From DATJPW01 sp963752855 (GTDB lineage: Bacteria; Desulfobacterota; Desulfomonilia; Desulfomonilales; Desulfomonilaceae): a DNA stretch of 64,000 nt. A program made the translations under genes and the position numbers. Under the pieces are notes generated by a model that worked only from the letters and a program-made list of their open reading frames with translations, was not told where the DNA came from and did not search any database. Position 1 is the stretch's first letter, and each line of letters begins with the position of its first letter. Below are positions 18,988 through 28,752 of the stretch, one piece after another. The stretch lies in assembly GCA_963752855.1 (NCBI GenBank), contig CAVVZX010000054.1, forward strand, positions 3,132 to 67,131, in the 5' to 3' direction.

Positions 18988-19635
18988 ATGCGAGACTTTG
19001 CCTTAGCCAGAAAGAAGATGGTGGAAGGGCAGCTTGAAGCGCGAGGCATCAGAGATGACCGTGTGCTGGATGCCATGCGGGAGGTCCCGCGCCACCTGTT
19101 TGTGGACGTTCCGATGCAAGCTGAGGCATATGATGATAACCCTCTTCCCATCGGTGACGGCCAAACCATAAGCCAGCCCTACATGGTGGCCATAATGACC
19201 GAACTGTTGCAATTCGGGGGATCGGAAATAGCGTTGGAGATTGGCACCGGATCGGGCTACCAGGCCGCGGTGTTGAGTAGGGTCTGCAAATGGGTATATA
19301 CCGTGGAACGAATCCGGAAGCTGTCGGAACGCGCTGAAAAGACAGTGAAAAGTTGTGGGTACCAAAACATAACATTCATAGTGGGTGACGGCACGGAAGG
19401 TTGGCCCGAGGCCGCGCCTTACGACGGCATAATAGTTACGGCAGGGGCTCCGAGAATTCCCGATACCTTTATAAAGCAGCTTCGAGTCGGTGGAAGGCTG
19501 GTGATCCCGGTCGGGGACCGCTTCTCTCAAACTTTGAAAAGAGTAATCAAAACAGAAGATGGTACCACAATCGAGAACCACACCGGTTGCCGCTTTGTGG
19601 ATCTTATCGGCAGGTGGGGCTGGTTTGTGTCTTAA
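18988..19635 (+). CDS. pcm: Protein-L-isoaspartate O-methyltransferase
   Basis: This enzyme methylates L-isoaspartyl residues with S-adenosylmethionine to start repair of aged proteins. The family signature GDGQTISQPYMVA and the SAM-binding motif I LEIGTGSGYQAAVLS are present, with VYTVERI (motif post-I) and GDGTEGWPEAAPYDGIIVTAGA (motif II). I start at the ATG at 18988 (MRDFALARKKMVEGQL), giving 215 residues, the usual length. The open frame reaches 18844, but those extra residues do not resemble the family. AGGAGA lies about 15 bases upstream of the chosen ATG. The next gene, pyrD-pyrK, begins about 100 bp downstream. Confidence 0.9.
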   Translation: MRDFALARKKMVEGQLEARGIRDDRVLDAMREVPRHLFVDVPMQAEAYDDNPLPIGDGQTISQPYMVAIMTELLQFGGSEIALEIGTGSGYQAAVLSRVCKWVYTVERIRKLSERAEKTVKSCGYQNITFIVGDGTEGWPEAAPYDGIIVTAGAPRIPDTFIKQLRVGGRLVIPVGDRFSQTLKRVIKTEDGTTIENHTGCRFVDLIGRWGWFVS

Positions 19636-19732
19636 CAAAGGTCAAGAGGGGGCCTGCTTGCCGCGGTCCGTAATTTCCGAGGCTGGAAATCGCAGTCCGG
19701 TTTAAAACAAGCCACTGGATTATAATCAAATC

Positions 19733-21395
19733 ATGGAATCTCGAATCTCTTTCCAACGTCTCCAAAATTCCAATCTTGCGCCTCTGGGAATTAAATCGCC
19801 TTTCACCATCCCATCAGGCATTGTCACTACGTTGCCGTCAGTAATCGCTCGTATTGCCCGCGACGTGCCGCAAATAGGCTTTTTGACAACCAAGACTCTA
19901 AGTGTCGAACCCAGGGCAGGTTACAGGGAACCTATAATTCACGAATATTATCCAGGCTGTTTTGTGAATGCGGTAGGCTTGGCTAATCCGGGCGCTGAAA
20001 GGTTCCTGGAAGCCATGAAGCCGTTGCTCCCACTGCACGATCGTAAGCCGCTTTTTGTTTCCATCATGGGCCTTAATGCGCAAGATTTCCTGGATTGCGC
20101 ACGAATACTGGAGCCGATCGCTGACGCGTTCGAGCTGAATTTATCGTGTCCACACGTGAAAGACGCGGGTCAGTGCATAGGATCGGACCCGGATTCCGTG
20201 AATTCCATTATCAGGCTGCTCAAGAAACACCTTGATAAGCCGATAGTCCCGAAGCTGTCTCCAAATCTGGGAGACATTGCAGGCATGGCCCAGTTGTGTG
20301 AGGCTGCAGGGGCCGATGCGCTTTCCTTGATCAATACCGTCGGCCCGGGGATTGCCCTGGATTCCCAAGGGCGGCCGATCCTCAGCAATGTCATGGGCGG
20401 ATTGTCCGGCGCGGGGATTTTGCCGGTAGGGCTGAAAGCCGTTAGAGAAGCGGCTTCCGCGGTCAAGATCCCAATAATTGCTTCAGGCGGCATAGATTCC
20501 GCGCAGGATGTACGAGCTTACCACTCGGTCAGGAGCCGCTCTTTTTGCAGTGGGGTCGGCTCTGGCGGGAATGACCACGCCGAGAATAACAGATTTTTTC
20601 AGCGACCTGGTTCATGAACTGGAACACGCGCAAGGCAATGAATCTGCCCGAGCGCCGATCGCTCAGCCGCGGACGGATTATTTCAGAACTACTGTGATGG
20701 AGAACAGCCCAGTCGGAGCAGGCATATTTGCGCTCAAGCTCAAAGAGGGTCCGGCTTGCCGGCCGGGGCGCTTTTTCTTCCTTCGGTTACCTGAAGTAGG
20801 AGAAAAGCCTTTTTCACCGATGAACGATTTGGAACCCATGTATCTGGTCCGCAATGTGGGGCCTTTCACAGCGGCCCTGGAGTCCTTGAAGCCCGGGGAT
20901 CCCATCGACATGCGGGGACCGTACGGCAAAGGTTTTCCCGATCCCGAACCGGGCAGGCCTCTTGTCCTGGTCGGAGGGGGCACGGGCGCGGCCCCGGTCA
21001 TTATGGCCGGGACGTATTTCGGACGGAGCGTGTTTCCAAAGCATTCTTCGGATTTGCAGGTGAAGTGACTGAGGCGCTCAGGGATGAAATCCTGCACTCG
21101 CTTCCCCGGCTCCCGAATCGTTATCGACCCTCCTGGAACGGTGGGGGAGGTTGTCAGAGCGTTACAGGCCGATATGGTTGCAAATGCCGCCCTGTATCGA
21201 GAATGCGCAGCGTTCGTATGCGGCCCGAGACCCATGATGGACGCAGTTGTCGACGCGCTGAAGCAATATTCCCCCAAAGGGGGCATCCATCTCGCGCGCG
21301 AGGACGTAATGCGTTGCGGTATAGGCATTTGCGGAAGTTGCGGAACAGAAACCGGCCTGAGATCCTGCGTAGACGGCCCAGTGATGAGGAAATAG
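19733..21395 (+). CDS. Fused dihydroorotate dehydrogenase (PyrD) and PyrK-like electron-transfer protein, frame-broken
   Basis: The first ~300 residues are a class 1 dihydroorotate dehydrogenase: FMN-binding barrel, catalytic-loop ELNLSCPHV with the class 1 Cys, and the IIASGGIDSAQDV phosphate loop. The same frame then runs from the PyrD end (DLVHELEHAQ) without a stop into a PyrK-type ferredoxin-reductase domain (DYFRTTVMENSPVGAG, GRFFFLRLP, LVLVGGGTGAAPV). The tail carries MRCGIGICGSCGTETGLRSC, the [2Fe-2S] cysteines of PyrK. Frames change near 20512, 21035 and 21112. PyrDB and PyrK are normally separate subunits that pass electrons from dihydroorotate to NAD+; here they appear as one chain of about 550 residues. 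Confidence 0.83.
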
Positions 21396-21478
21396 GACCG
21401 GCATTCTAACAGGTTCTGTTCATTGGCTGGAGAGACTCCGGCGCTACCGAAATCCGCTCAGTTTTGCCGCAAAAACAC

Positions 21479-21506
21479 TTGACTCGATGTCTACGTATTT
21501 GATAAT
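21479..21506 (+). promoter_or_regulatory. Candidate sigma-70 promoter upstream of the redox cluster
   Basis: TTGACT (21479-21484) and GATAAT (21501-21506) are separated by 16 bp, 260 bp ahead of the TauE/SafE start. The DNA between 21396 and 21762 contains no gene that I can support, so a long leader is possible. Confidence 0.4.
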
Positions 21507-21762
21507 TGTAATATCTGAATAATCGAGGAAGCTCAGATTAAACGGTCGGTCGGGCTCAAAGCTTGACGCAAGGCCGTTCAATGTTGATCTATTCTATGAG
21601 AATGCTAACTCTGAAATTGCCCGGACTTGATCAGAATCGGTTAATGCTACGTTGATAAAGCAGAATTCAGTGCCATATGAGAATTTTGAATAAGTAAAGT
21701 TACGGAGTTGATTCCGGCCGGTGTGGCTTGTCAATGGCCATTTCAAAGAGGAAGGAGATTTT

Positions 21763-22926
21763 ATGAAGCGGGAAATCCGGATAATTATGATTGTGGTGGC
21801 CTTGGCTGCCTTTGCAATGACTCTAATGGCAGCATCCGTCGCGGATGCGGGAAAATTGGAAGAGGCCATTGCCAAAACACCGCAGGGTCTGGGTAAGGGT
21901 CAGATCGATCCCAAGGCGGAACCCGGTTTCATGGGCATTCCCGGTGCGCCCAATCCTTTCTGGCTCTATGGCATTCTCTGGGGTATTTGGGTCGGCTGGA
22001 TATTTTCCACGGTCGGAGCCTTCGGCGGCATCATGGCCGGTGTAGGCCATATCACGGTATTCGGTCTCGCGGACTACGGCAGAACGTTCAAAGACACGAG
22101 TCCTGTGCTCAATAAGCTCCTGACCGACTCCATCCGCACAAGCAATCAGTACCTTGTTGGCTTGTCCGCATTCATTTCTTCACTCACTTACTATCGGATG
22201 GGGAGGCTGGTCCTGCCTTTGGGACTATGTCTGGCCATTGGCGGGATTGCCGGAGCATATCTCATCCCGGTTCTGACCGCGGGGAAGATCAACCTGAGTC
22301 AATACATAGGGTTCTTCGGAGTCATCGTGCTGATCATCGGCGGTTTCCTCTTCTATGAGACAACCGAAAGGGGACAGAAGAGCAAGAAAGCTGCTAAAGA
22401 GGCGGCGGCCGCGTTCGAGCGGGACCACATAAAGAGAGAGGCAGGAACGTCGGAACATGCGGATCGCGGGGTGGAAGTTACAAGTTGGAGCGCTTCGCGC
22501 ATCCACTTCACGTTCTATGGCGTGGAATTCTCGTTTAATCCGCTGTGGCCTCTTGTCGGAGGTTTCGTCATCGCTGCCATCTCCGCTTTCATTGGAGTGG
22601 GCGGCGGTTTTCTCTACGTTCCTTTTCTGACTTCTATCGCAGGGCTGCCGATGTACGTGGTTGCCGGCACCTCCGCATTGGCGGTGTTAGTGAGCATGAT
22701 AACTTCAATATTCACGTTCATGTTCGTCAAGGGGACTCCAATAGACCTGCTGTTCATAGGCATAGAGCTTGTGGGCATTATTATCGGTTCAATTGTGGGA
22801 CCAATGACTTCCAAGTACATTCCGGACATCTGGCTGAAGAGAATCTTTGTGGTTCTGGCGATTTATGTTGGCGTCGGTTACACTACTAAGGGATTCCTCG
22901 GATACTCGATTTTCCCCGGAATGTAA
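21763..22926 (+). CDS. TauE/SafE family sulfite/organosulfonate exporter
   Basis: A membrane protein of about 387 residues. The start at 21763 is chosen for its AAGGAG; the open frame continues 42 bases upstream. An initial hydrophobic segment (IIMIVVALAAFAMTLMA) is followed by a short periplasmic stretch. Two halves then hold the glycine-rich TauE/SafE helices: GWIFSTVGAFGGIMAGVGHITVFG in half one and SAFIGVGGGFLYVPFLTSIAGLPMYVVAGTSALAV in half two. A charged cytoplasmic loop (KKAAKEAAAAFERDH) separates them. The family moves sulfite, sulfoacetate or related anions. It heads a run of five same-strand redox genes, which hints at sulfur-compound metabolism. Confidence 0.87.
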   Translation: MKREIRIIMIVVALAAFAMTLMAASVADAGKLEEAIAKTPQGLGKGQIDPKAEPGFMGIPGAPNPFWLYGILWGIWVGWIFSTVGAFGGIMAGVGHITVFGLADYGRTFKDTSPVLNKLLTDSIRTSNQYLVGLSAFISSLTYYRMGRLVLPLGLCLAIGGIAGAYLIPVLTAGKINLSQYIGFFGVIVLIIGGFLFYETTERGQKSKKAAKEAAAAFERDHIKREAGTSEHADRGVEVTSWSASRIHFTFYGVEFSFNPLWPLVGGFVIAAISAFIGVGGGFLYVPFLTSIAGLPMYVVAGTSALAVLVSMITSIFTFMFVKGTPIDLLFIGIELVGIIIGSIVGPMTSKYIPDIWLKRIFVVLAIYVGVGYTTKGFLGYSIFPGM

Positions 22927-23011
22927 TCTCACAGAAGTCGGAAATTTATGGGATGGCAAGACCGCGGGCCGACCAAGACCGGCCCGGGTTCGTCATGCCT
23001 GATCAGTCGTC

Positions 23012-23668
23012 ATGCAGATGCACCCTCTTTACATGGTCATCGATCCTTATTTGATCTTTTTCTACCGGATCACCGGGTACGGCTTTTTGGATTTCCTCAT
23101 AGGGACGTTCGTGCTTGCATTCATAGCGTTGATACTGGGTGAACTTACTATCTCGTGGGCTTTTCTTCTCTCCAGGAAATACGTAGACAACATCACGTGC
23201 GAAGTGACACGATATCAGAATTTATCACAGGAAGCCTTAGTGGCCGGAGACAAGAAGGCATATAAGGCATCCAATAAATTGGCCAATGACGCATTCGGCA
23301 GGACTTTTTTCATGCAGATTGCTCTGTCCGCATCGTTTCTGTGGCCGATCTTCTTCGCTCTGGATTGGATGGGGCACAGATTCTCGGAGGTCGAATTCAG
23401 AATTCTGTTCACTGGTTATTCGGTTGGATATATCTGTGTCTTCATAGCTCTTTATGCGGCTGCGTATATGCTTTTCAAAAGAATCAAATACAAGCTGCCA
23501 TACTTCAGGAATATAGGCGCCATTTTGAATAGTTATACACCGACATCTTCGAAATCGGCCGATACCGGATCAAGCAACAGCCGCCTCGCGGATGCACAAG
23601 AACTAATCGTCCGGATACACAGATTCCGGAAAGCAAGTAACAGGGAAGATAGGGACAAAATATTCTAA
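23012..23668 (+). CDS. Polytopic membrane protein, possibly DUF106/EMC3-like
   Basis: A 218-residue protein with four or so membrane helices: near residues 27-50, 100-118, 130-160, and a short N-terminal one. Between helices one and two lies a charged segment (RYQNLSQEALVAGDKKAYKASNKLANDAFG) with an 'AGDKKA' pattern like the cytoplasmic coiled-coil of DUF106/EMC3/YidC-type insertases. The C-terminal ~50 residues are hydrophilic. I would not insist on that family. No clear ribosome binding site precedes the ATG at 23012; an internal Met (MVIDPYLIFF) is possible. It sits between the TauE/SafE gene and the molybdoenzyme, 12 bp before the latter. Confidence 0.7.
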   Translation: MQMHPLYMVIDPYLIFFYRITGYGFLDFLIGTFVLAFIALILGELTISWAFLLSRKYVDNITCEVTRYQNLSQEALVAGDKKAYKASNKLANDAFGRTFFMQIALSASFLWPIFFALDWMGHRFSEVEFRILFTGYSVGYICVFIALYAAAYMLFKRIKYKLPYFRNIGAILNSYTPTSSKSADTGSSNSRLADAQELIVRIHRFRKASNREDRDKIF

Positions 23669-23679
23669 AGGGAGATCCC

Positions 23680-25776
23680 ATGCCGGAAACCAACAAACAA
23701 ACAGTGTATAGCGTTTGCGCGATGTGCACTGTACGCTGCCCCATCGAAGTTGAAGTCGAAAACGGAGCAGTGAAGCATATTTGGGGCAATCCACATTTGC
23801 TCGGAGGTCGTTACCTCTGTCCCAGAGGGGCCGCGGGCAAGGTGTTCCAGAGCGACAGCGAACGAGTCCGGAGCCCTATGATCCGAGACGGGGAAAGGGG
23901 TTCAGGGAAATGGAAGAAAGCAAGCTGGGATGAAGCGCTCGATTATATAGCGGATAATCTGAAGAAAGTGATCAAGAAACACGGCGCCGGAGAGCGTTGC
24001 GCTGGGTGACAGGGGCGGCCCGTTCACCGATCTGCAAAAGGCGTTTATAAAAGCTCTCGGTTCTCCTAACTATTTCAATCACCATGCTTCCTGCTCCAAT
24101 AGTGTTCATAATGCGCATAACTGCTCTGGCAGGGCACAGGCGGAACACGGTGGCTTACGATTACAAGAATTGCAAATACATAATCCTTTACGGGAGAAAC
24201 ATCCTCGAAGCCATCGGCACAAAAGAAGCCAAGGAGTTCATAGACGGACTGGAAGCCGGTATGAAGTTCGTCCATCTGGATGTGCGCTGGAACTACACCG
24301 CGGCCAAGGCGCATCGTTTCTTCATGGTCAAACCCGGGACCGACTATGCGTTCAACCTTGGGCTTATCAACGTCATTTTGGCCGAAGGGCTGTACAGACA
24401 AAGAATTTGTGAAGCGCTGGGTAACCGGGCTGAACGAGCTGAAGAAATTCGTCGAGCCGTATACACCGGAATGGGCCTCAAAAGAGACAGGCATTCCGGC
24501 CAAGGACATAAAGGCGATTGCCTACGAAGCCGCGGAGGCAAAACCGTCGGTCATTTTTCATCCCGGTTGGATGACCGCATGGACGGAAAATGACTATTAC
24601 TTCAGGAGATCCATCTACATCCTTCAGGCGCTCTTGGGAGGATATGAGGCCAAGGGAGGGTATCTTTTCTTCAAAGGAGAGCCGGCTACCGGCCACAAGC
24701 CTGTCAAGATGCTCCAGGCGGCCGTGCCGAAGGTGGAAAAAGAGCGCTTTGACGGAGTTGGATCAAAACACAAACACTTATCGGCAGATTACGGCATGGC
24801 GCAAATGTTGCCTCACGCCATACTCAACGAGGACCCCTATCCGGTCAAGGCGTTCATCTGTTATCGGTACGATCCGCTGTCGTCTCTTCCGGACCCTGAG
24901 CTTTTCCAGCAGGCCCTCAGCAAACTCGACCTGCTGGTAAGCATCGACGTGAACTATAGCCATACGGGTTGGTACTCGGACGTCATTCTCCCGGAATGCA
25001 CGTATCTGGAGCGAACCGATCCGGTCATTTCCAAGAAAGGCCCAAAGCCGGCCATCTGGATACGAAGGCAAGCGGTGGAACCCAAATTCGATAGCAAGCC
25101 CAAATGGTGGATCTTCAAAGAGTTGGCTGAGCGTATGGGAATAGGCAAATATTTCCCGTACGAAACCATCGAGGACTTGATCAAGTATCAACTGCAGGAT
25201 ACGGGCTTTACCTTGGAGAATTTCGACGCGAAGGGATATATCGAGCTTTCCAAGGAGCAAATCCTATGGGACCGCAAAGACGGCCTGAAGTTTAATACTC
25301 CCTCGGGCAAGTTCGAACTGGTCTCCAGCATGCTCGAAGATAACGGGATACCATCATTCCCGCCCTACAGCAGTCCTCAAGCCCCTCCCGAGGGTCAGTA
25401 CAGGCTTGTGACCGGGAAAATAGCCACCCATACGCAAGGCACTTCCCTGAACAATCCGCTGCTCAATGAAGTTCAGTCCGAAAACACTCTCTGGATCAAT
25501 TCCGGAGAAGCCAAGAAGTTGGGGATCAAAACCGGCGATCTTGTGGAGGTCTCGGCAGGCGGAGTCACTCATACCATAAAGGCGAACGTAACTGATTTCA
25601 TTCACCCGCAAGCGGTCTTCACGCTGCACGGTTACGGTCGAGAAATTCCGCTCCAGACCAGGTGCTATCAAAAGGGAATGAGAGACAATACCCTCATGAA
25701 GGGGCTGCTCAAGATGACGATCGGAGGCAATTGTCCGATGACGGATTGCTTCGTGACAGTAAAGAAGGCGCCGTAG
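23680..25776 (+). CDS. Cytoplasmic molybdopterin oxidoreductase (PhsA/PsrA-like), frame-broken
   Basis: A catalytic subunit of the DMSO reductase superfamily, about 698 residues. The N-terminus carries a [4Fe-4S] motif CAMCTVRC...LCPRG (C13, C16, C20, C47) with no signal or Tat leader, so it should be cytoplasmic. A probable metal-ligand region reads YFNHHASCSNSVHNAH, with a Cys as candidate Mo/W ligand. LLVSIDVNYSHTGWYSDVILPECTYLERTD is the typical central domain, and LVTGKIATHTQGTSLNNPLL with the final beta-barrel binds the second pterin. Frames change near 23993, 24135 and 24393. The closest functional groups are thiosulfate, polysulfide or tetrathionate reductases, but the substrate is not provable. 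A 4-cluster ferredoxin gene follows. Confidence 0.85.
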
Positions 25777-25799
25777 GATTTTGGTGAAGGAGTTTCACG

Positions 25800-26312
25800 A
25801 TGAGTGAGCATTATATATATCAGGACCAGAATAGGTGCATAGGTTGCCGGGCATGTGAGATGCACTGCAAGACCAAGAACGACGTGCCTGTAGGCCCTAG
25901 TTTCTGCAAGATAATTCCGGTTGGCCCTCAAGTAAAAGGGGGCGTTCCCAGGATGCAATTCATATTCATGCCCTGTTTTCACTGCGAAAACCCGTGGTGC
26001 GTCTCAGCGTGCCCGACAGGCGCTATGCAGAAGCGGCCGTCAGACGGCATCGTATTTGTGGAGCCGTCGTTGTGCATAGGCTGTAAAGCCTGCATCACGG
26101 CGTGCCCTTGGGGCGCTCCGCAATGGAATAAGGAGACGGGGAAAGCCTTCAAATGCGATTACTGCAAAGACAGAGTGGATGAGGGCCTGCTGCCGGCGTG
26201 TGTCACAGGGTGCACCACCGAGGCGCTTAAATGGGTGGATCCTGCGAAGTCGTCCGAGGTGAGACGCGAGCGCTTCGCTAGGGCAATTGCCAAAGATACG
26301 CCTCATCCATAA
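25800..26312 (+). CDS. Four-cluster [4Fe-4S] ferredoxin subunit of the molybdoenzyme
   Basis: A 170-residue DmsB/PhsB/PsrB-type electron-transfer subunit. Four cysteine groups are visible: CIGCRACEMHC, CFHCENPWCVSAC, CIGCKACITAC and CDYCKDRVDEGLLPACVTGC, enough for four [4Fe-4S] clusters. It has no signal peptide. It starts 23 bp after the catalytic gene, in the expected order. Relatives usually sit with an NrfD/PsrC membrane anchor; no such gene exists in this cluster, so electrons probably exchange with a soluble partner, most likely the flavoprotein encoded next. Confidence 0.9.
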   Translation: MSEHYIYQDQNRCIGCRACEMHCKTKNDVPVGPSFCKIIPVGPQVKGGVPRMQFIFMPCFHCENPWCVSACPTGAMQKRPSDGIVFVEPSLCIGCKACITACPWGAPQWNKETGKAFKCDYCKDRVDEGLLPACVTGCTTEALKWVDPAKSSEVRRERFARAIAKDTPHP

Positions 26313-26349
26313 TCTTGGGACTGGGAAGACGCGTGGCAATTCATTATTA

Positions 26350-26404
26350 GGAGTTTTTGGGGAGGGGTCTCGGGGAGGCCCTTTTTGCAAAAACGGGCCT
26401 CCCC
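26350..26404 (+). repeat. Composite palindromic repeat, lone copy in the redox cluster
   Basis: GAGTTTTTGG-GGAGGGG followed by a near-perfect hairpin (26372-26404) with stem GGGGAGGCCC and core CTTTTTGCAAAAAC. It is the same unit as the copies at 56.6-62.8 kb, especially 62571-62605 and 62697-62762. It lies between two tandem genes of the redox cluster. Confidence 0.7.
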
Positions 26405-26449
26405 GGTCATCCCTGAAAATTTCCTCCCGGCGACAGCCAGGAGCTAAAC

Positions 26450-28402
26450 ATGTCTGCAAATCTTTTATTTCCACCAGGGCCCGGCGCGGATAAGAATCGC
26501 GTTGTCTACGATGAAGAAGGCCTGAAGCATGAATCCTCCGCTCCGTGCCAGTTAAACTGCCCTGCCGGAATAGACATTCCTTCGTATATAGCTCTGATCG
26601 GTCTCGGACGTTACGATGAGGCCATCGAGATAATCAGAAAAGACAATCCGTTTCCCTGGGTATGCGGACTGATCTGCCCAAATCCGTGCGAATCCTGGTG
26701 CCAGCGCAGATATTTGGATAAGCCGATCTGTATTAAAGACCTCAAGGGCCTGGCAGCCAAGATGGTGATGGAAAAGGATCGTGGTTACAAAATCCCCGAA
26801 CCCAAAGATCAATACCGGGAAAAAGTCGCTGTTATAGGCTCCGGACCTGCCGGTCTGACTGCCGCCTATTTTCTGGCATGGGAAGGTTACCCGGTCACTG
26901 TTTTTGAAGCCATGCCCGAACCCGGTGGCCTGCTCATAGCAGGCATCCCGGAATTTCGGTTGCCCCGTCAGGTTGTTCGCAGAGAGATCGAGGCAATCCG
27001 TGCGATGGGCGTGGAATTCGTCGTAAATACACCCGTGGGCAAAGACTTAACCCTCAATCACCTCAGGTCACAAGGATATAAAGCGTTTTTCATCGGAATA
27101 GGGGCCTGGCAAAGCTTTAGATTGGGCATTGAGGGTGAAGACGATTATCCTTCCGTGATCACCGCTTTGGATTTTCTCAAGGGTGTGGCATTCGGAAATC
27201 GCACGAAACCCGCTGACGGCGTTGCGATAGTGGGCGGAGGTAACGCTGCCGTAGATGCCGCCAGAGCTTGTGTCCGTCTGGGCTGCAAATCCGTGAGCAT
27301 TGTTTATCGACGCACCAGGTCCGAGATGCCGGCCCATTTTGAAGAAATCATTCAGATGGCGGAAGAAGGCATCCACGTGCATCAGTTGACTATTCCTTCA
27401 CGAGTTCTGGGGAGTGACGGGAAAGTTCAGTCCCTGGAATGCATTATGGCCAGCCTCGGGGAGCCTGATGACAGCGGTAGGCGCCGGCCCGTTCCGGTCC
27501 CTGATTCGGCTTACAAGATGCCCGTCGGGGCTATAATTTCGGCCATAGGGCAAAAGCCCGCTCTCGGCGATTTTCCAGGACTCGGGGACCTGGAAGTAAC
27601 AAGGAAAGAGACCATAAGTGTCGCCGTGAACTCACAGCGAACCAATATTCCTGATGTCTTTGCCGGAGGTGACGCAGTCACCGGCCCTGCAACAGTGGTC
27701 CAGGCTATAGGCGCGGGCAAAAAAGCGGCTATGGCGATGCATTCTTATCTGAGAAATCAGACTCTTTCCGAGAAGACCCCGCCGAGGCCGAGGACCATGG
27801 TGGCTCCGGTCGCTATGGATTACCACGAGAAAGCCTTTATACAGCGCCAGGAGATACCGCTCATTGACCTGGAGAGGCGAATCAACACCTTCGACCAGGT
27901 CGAGTTGGGCCTGGACGAGATTGCGGCTCGTCAAGAAGCCAAGAGGTGTATGCGCTGCGATATTTGCGAACGCTGCGGGCAATGCGTGGAGGTGTGCAGT
28001 GAGCGGCTCGGTGTCTCGGCCATCAAATTCTATCATGCCGGTGAGAGTTCGCTGATCCTGAAAGACTATGTGCGAAGTCTCCCCAAGTGCATTGGTTGCG
28101 GCGCGTGTGTAAGCATTTGCCCCACCGGGGCATTACAGATGGAGGACCGAGAGGGCGAGCGCTTGATCCTGATGTCCGGGACAGTCATCAATCGCATCAA
28201 AATGGAAAAATGCGAGGGATGCGGAGTCTATTACGTGCCGACCATTCTGTTAAAGCACGTGGCCAAACTCGTCGAAGCGCCTGAAGAAGTTTTCGACCAA
28301 AAATTATGTCCCGAATGCAAGAGGATCGCCAGGGCCGCGCGAATCGCAGGCGGCCGGCCCGATTTCAGCCACGTAAGACCATCCGACGTGTCGGTATATT
28401 GA
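26450..28402 (+). CDS. GltD/NfnB-like NAD(P)-FAD oxidoreductase with ferredoxin domains
   Basis: An uninterrupted 650-residue flavoprotein. The N-terminal Fe-S domain carries CQLNCPAGIDIPSYI and CGLICPNPCESWCQRR. An FAD-binding Rossmann motif (GSGPAGLTAAYFLAWEG) and an NAD(P) motif (GGGNAAVDAARACVRLG) follow, then the FAD closing motif VFAGGDAVTGPATVVQAIGAGKKAA region. The C-terminus adds cluster motifs CMRCDICERCGQCVEVC and CIGCGACVSICPTGAL and a CEGC...CPEC pair that may hold zinc or another cluster. This architecture is that of glutamate-synthase small-subunit-like proteins that link NAD(P)H to ferredoxins. AGGAG precedes the ATG. It probably supplies or takes electrons for the molybdoenzyme and ferredoxin encoded just upstream. 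Confidence 0.88.
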   Translation: MSANLLFPPGPGADKNRVVYDEEGLKHESSAPCQLNCPAGIDIPSYIALIGLGRYDEAIEIIRKDNPFPWVCGLICPNPCESWCQRRYLDKPICIKDLKGLAAKMVMEKDRGYKIPEPKDQYREKVAVIGSGPAGLTAAYFLAWEGYPVTVFEAMPEPGGLLIAGIPEFRLPRQVVRREIEAIRAMGVEFVVNTPVGKDLTLNHLRSQGYKAFFIGIGAWQSFRLGIEGEDDYPSVITALDFLKGVAFGNRTKPADGVAIVGGGNAAVDAARACVRLGCKSVSIVYRRTRSEMPAHFEEIIQMAEEGIHVHQLTIPSRVLGSDGKVQSLECIMASLGEPDDSGRRRPVPVPDSAYKMPVGAIISAIGQKPALGDFPGLGDLEVTRKETISVAVNSQRTNIPDVFAGGDAVTGPATVVQAIGAGKKAAMAMHSYLRNQTLSEKTPPRPRTMVAPVAMDYHEKAFIQRQEIPLIDLERRINTFDQVELGLDEIAARQEAKRCMRCDICERCGQCVEVCSERLGVSAIKFYHAGESSLILKDYVRSLPKCIGCGACVSICPTGALQMEDREGERLILMSGTVINRIKMEKCEGCGVYYVPTILLKHVAKLVEAPEEVFDQKLCPECKRIARAARIAGGRPDFSHVRPSDVSVY

Positions 28403-28510
28403 TTGAAGCTGTTCCCCGATTCCACCGACACGAGCAAAGCGTCTGTTCCGGACACTTCATTTCGACTCTGTTGAAAGCTTGGCGCTGTGAACCTGCCGCA
28501 ACGCCATGGT

Positions 28511-28572
28511 AGTAGGGGCGGCCCTGTGCGTCCGCCCAGGGCAGGCGCACGGGTTTCGGGCGCCATGGTGGG
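28511..28572 (+). repeat. GTAGGGGC-type GC-rich repeat upstream of the TetR gene
   Basis: A GTAGGGGCGGCCC...GGGC motif followed by GGTTTCGGGCGCC; the opening words resemble GTAGGGGCGCTTC at 59461. Short dispersed repeats of this form are common between genes. The interval 28403-28752 holds no supported gene. Confidence 0.35.
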
Positions 28573-28752
28573 GCCGGTATCAACGCAATTTCCGGACTCA
28601 CTAGTCGCGCCGTACGACCTGTCACGCCACTCTGCATTACCCTCCGATCTTATCTGTCACGGATAGGGAAGATCGCGCTTGCGGGAGTAATGGAAACCTG
28701 ATAAACTTATATCGTTTCCATAGGATGTTCAACCATAGCAAGAGCTTCCGAT

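Noticed and set aside
20678..21328. A 216-residue minus-strand open frame
   Set aside because: Shadow of the PyrK part of the fused gene; Pro/Ser/Arg-rich with no family features, while the plus strand encodes the FAD and [2Fe-2S] motifs.
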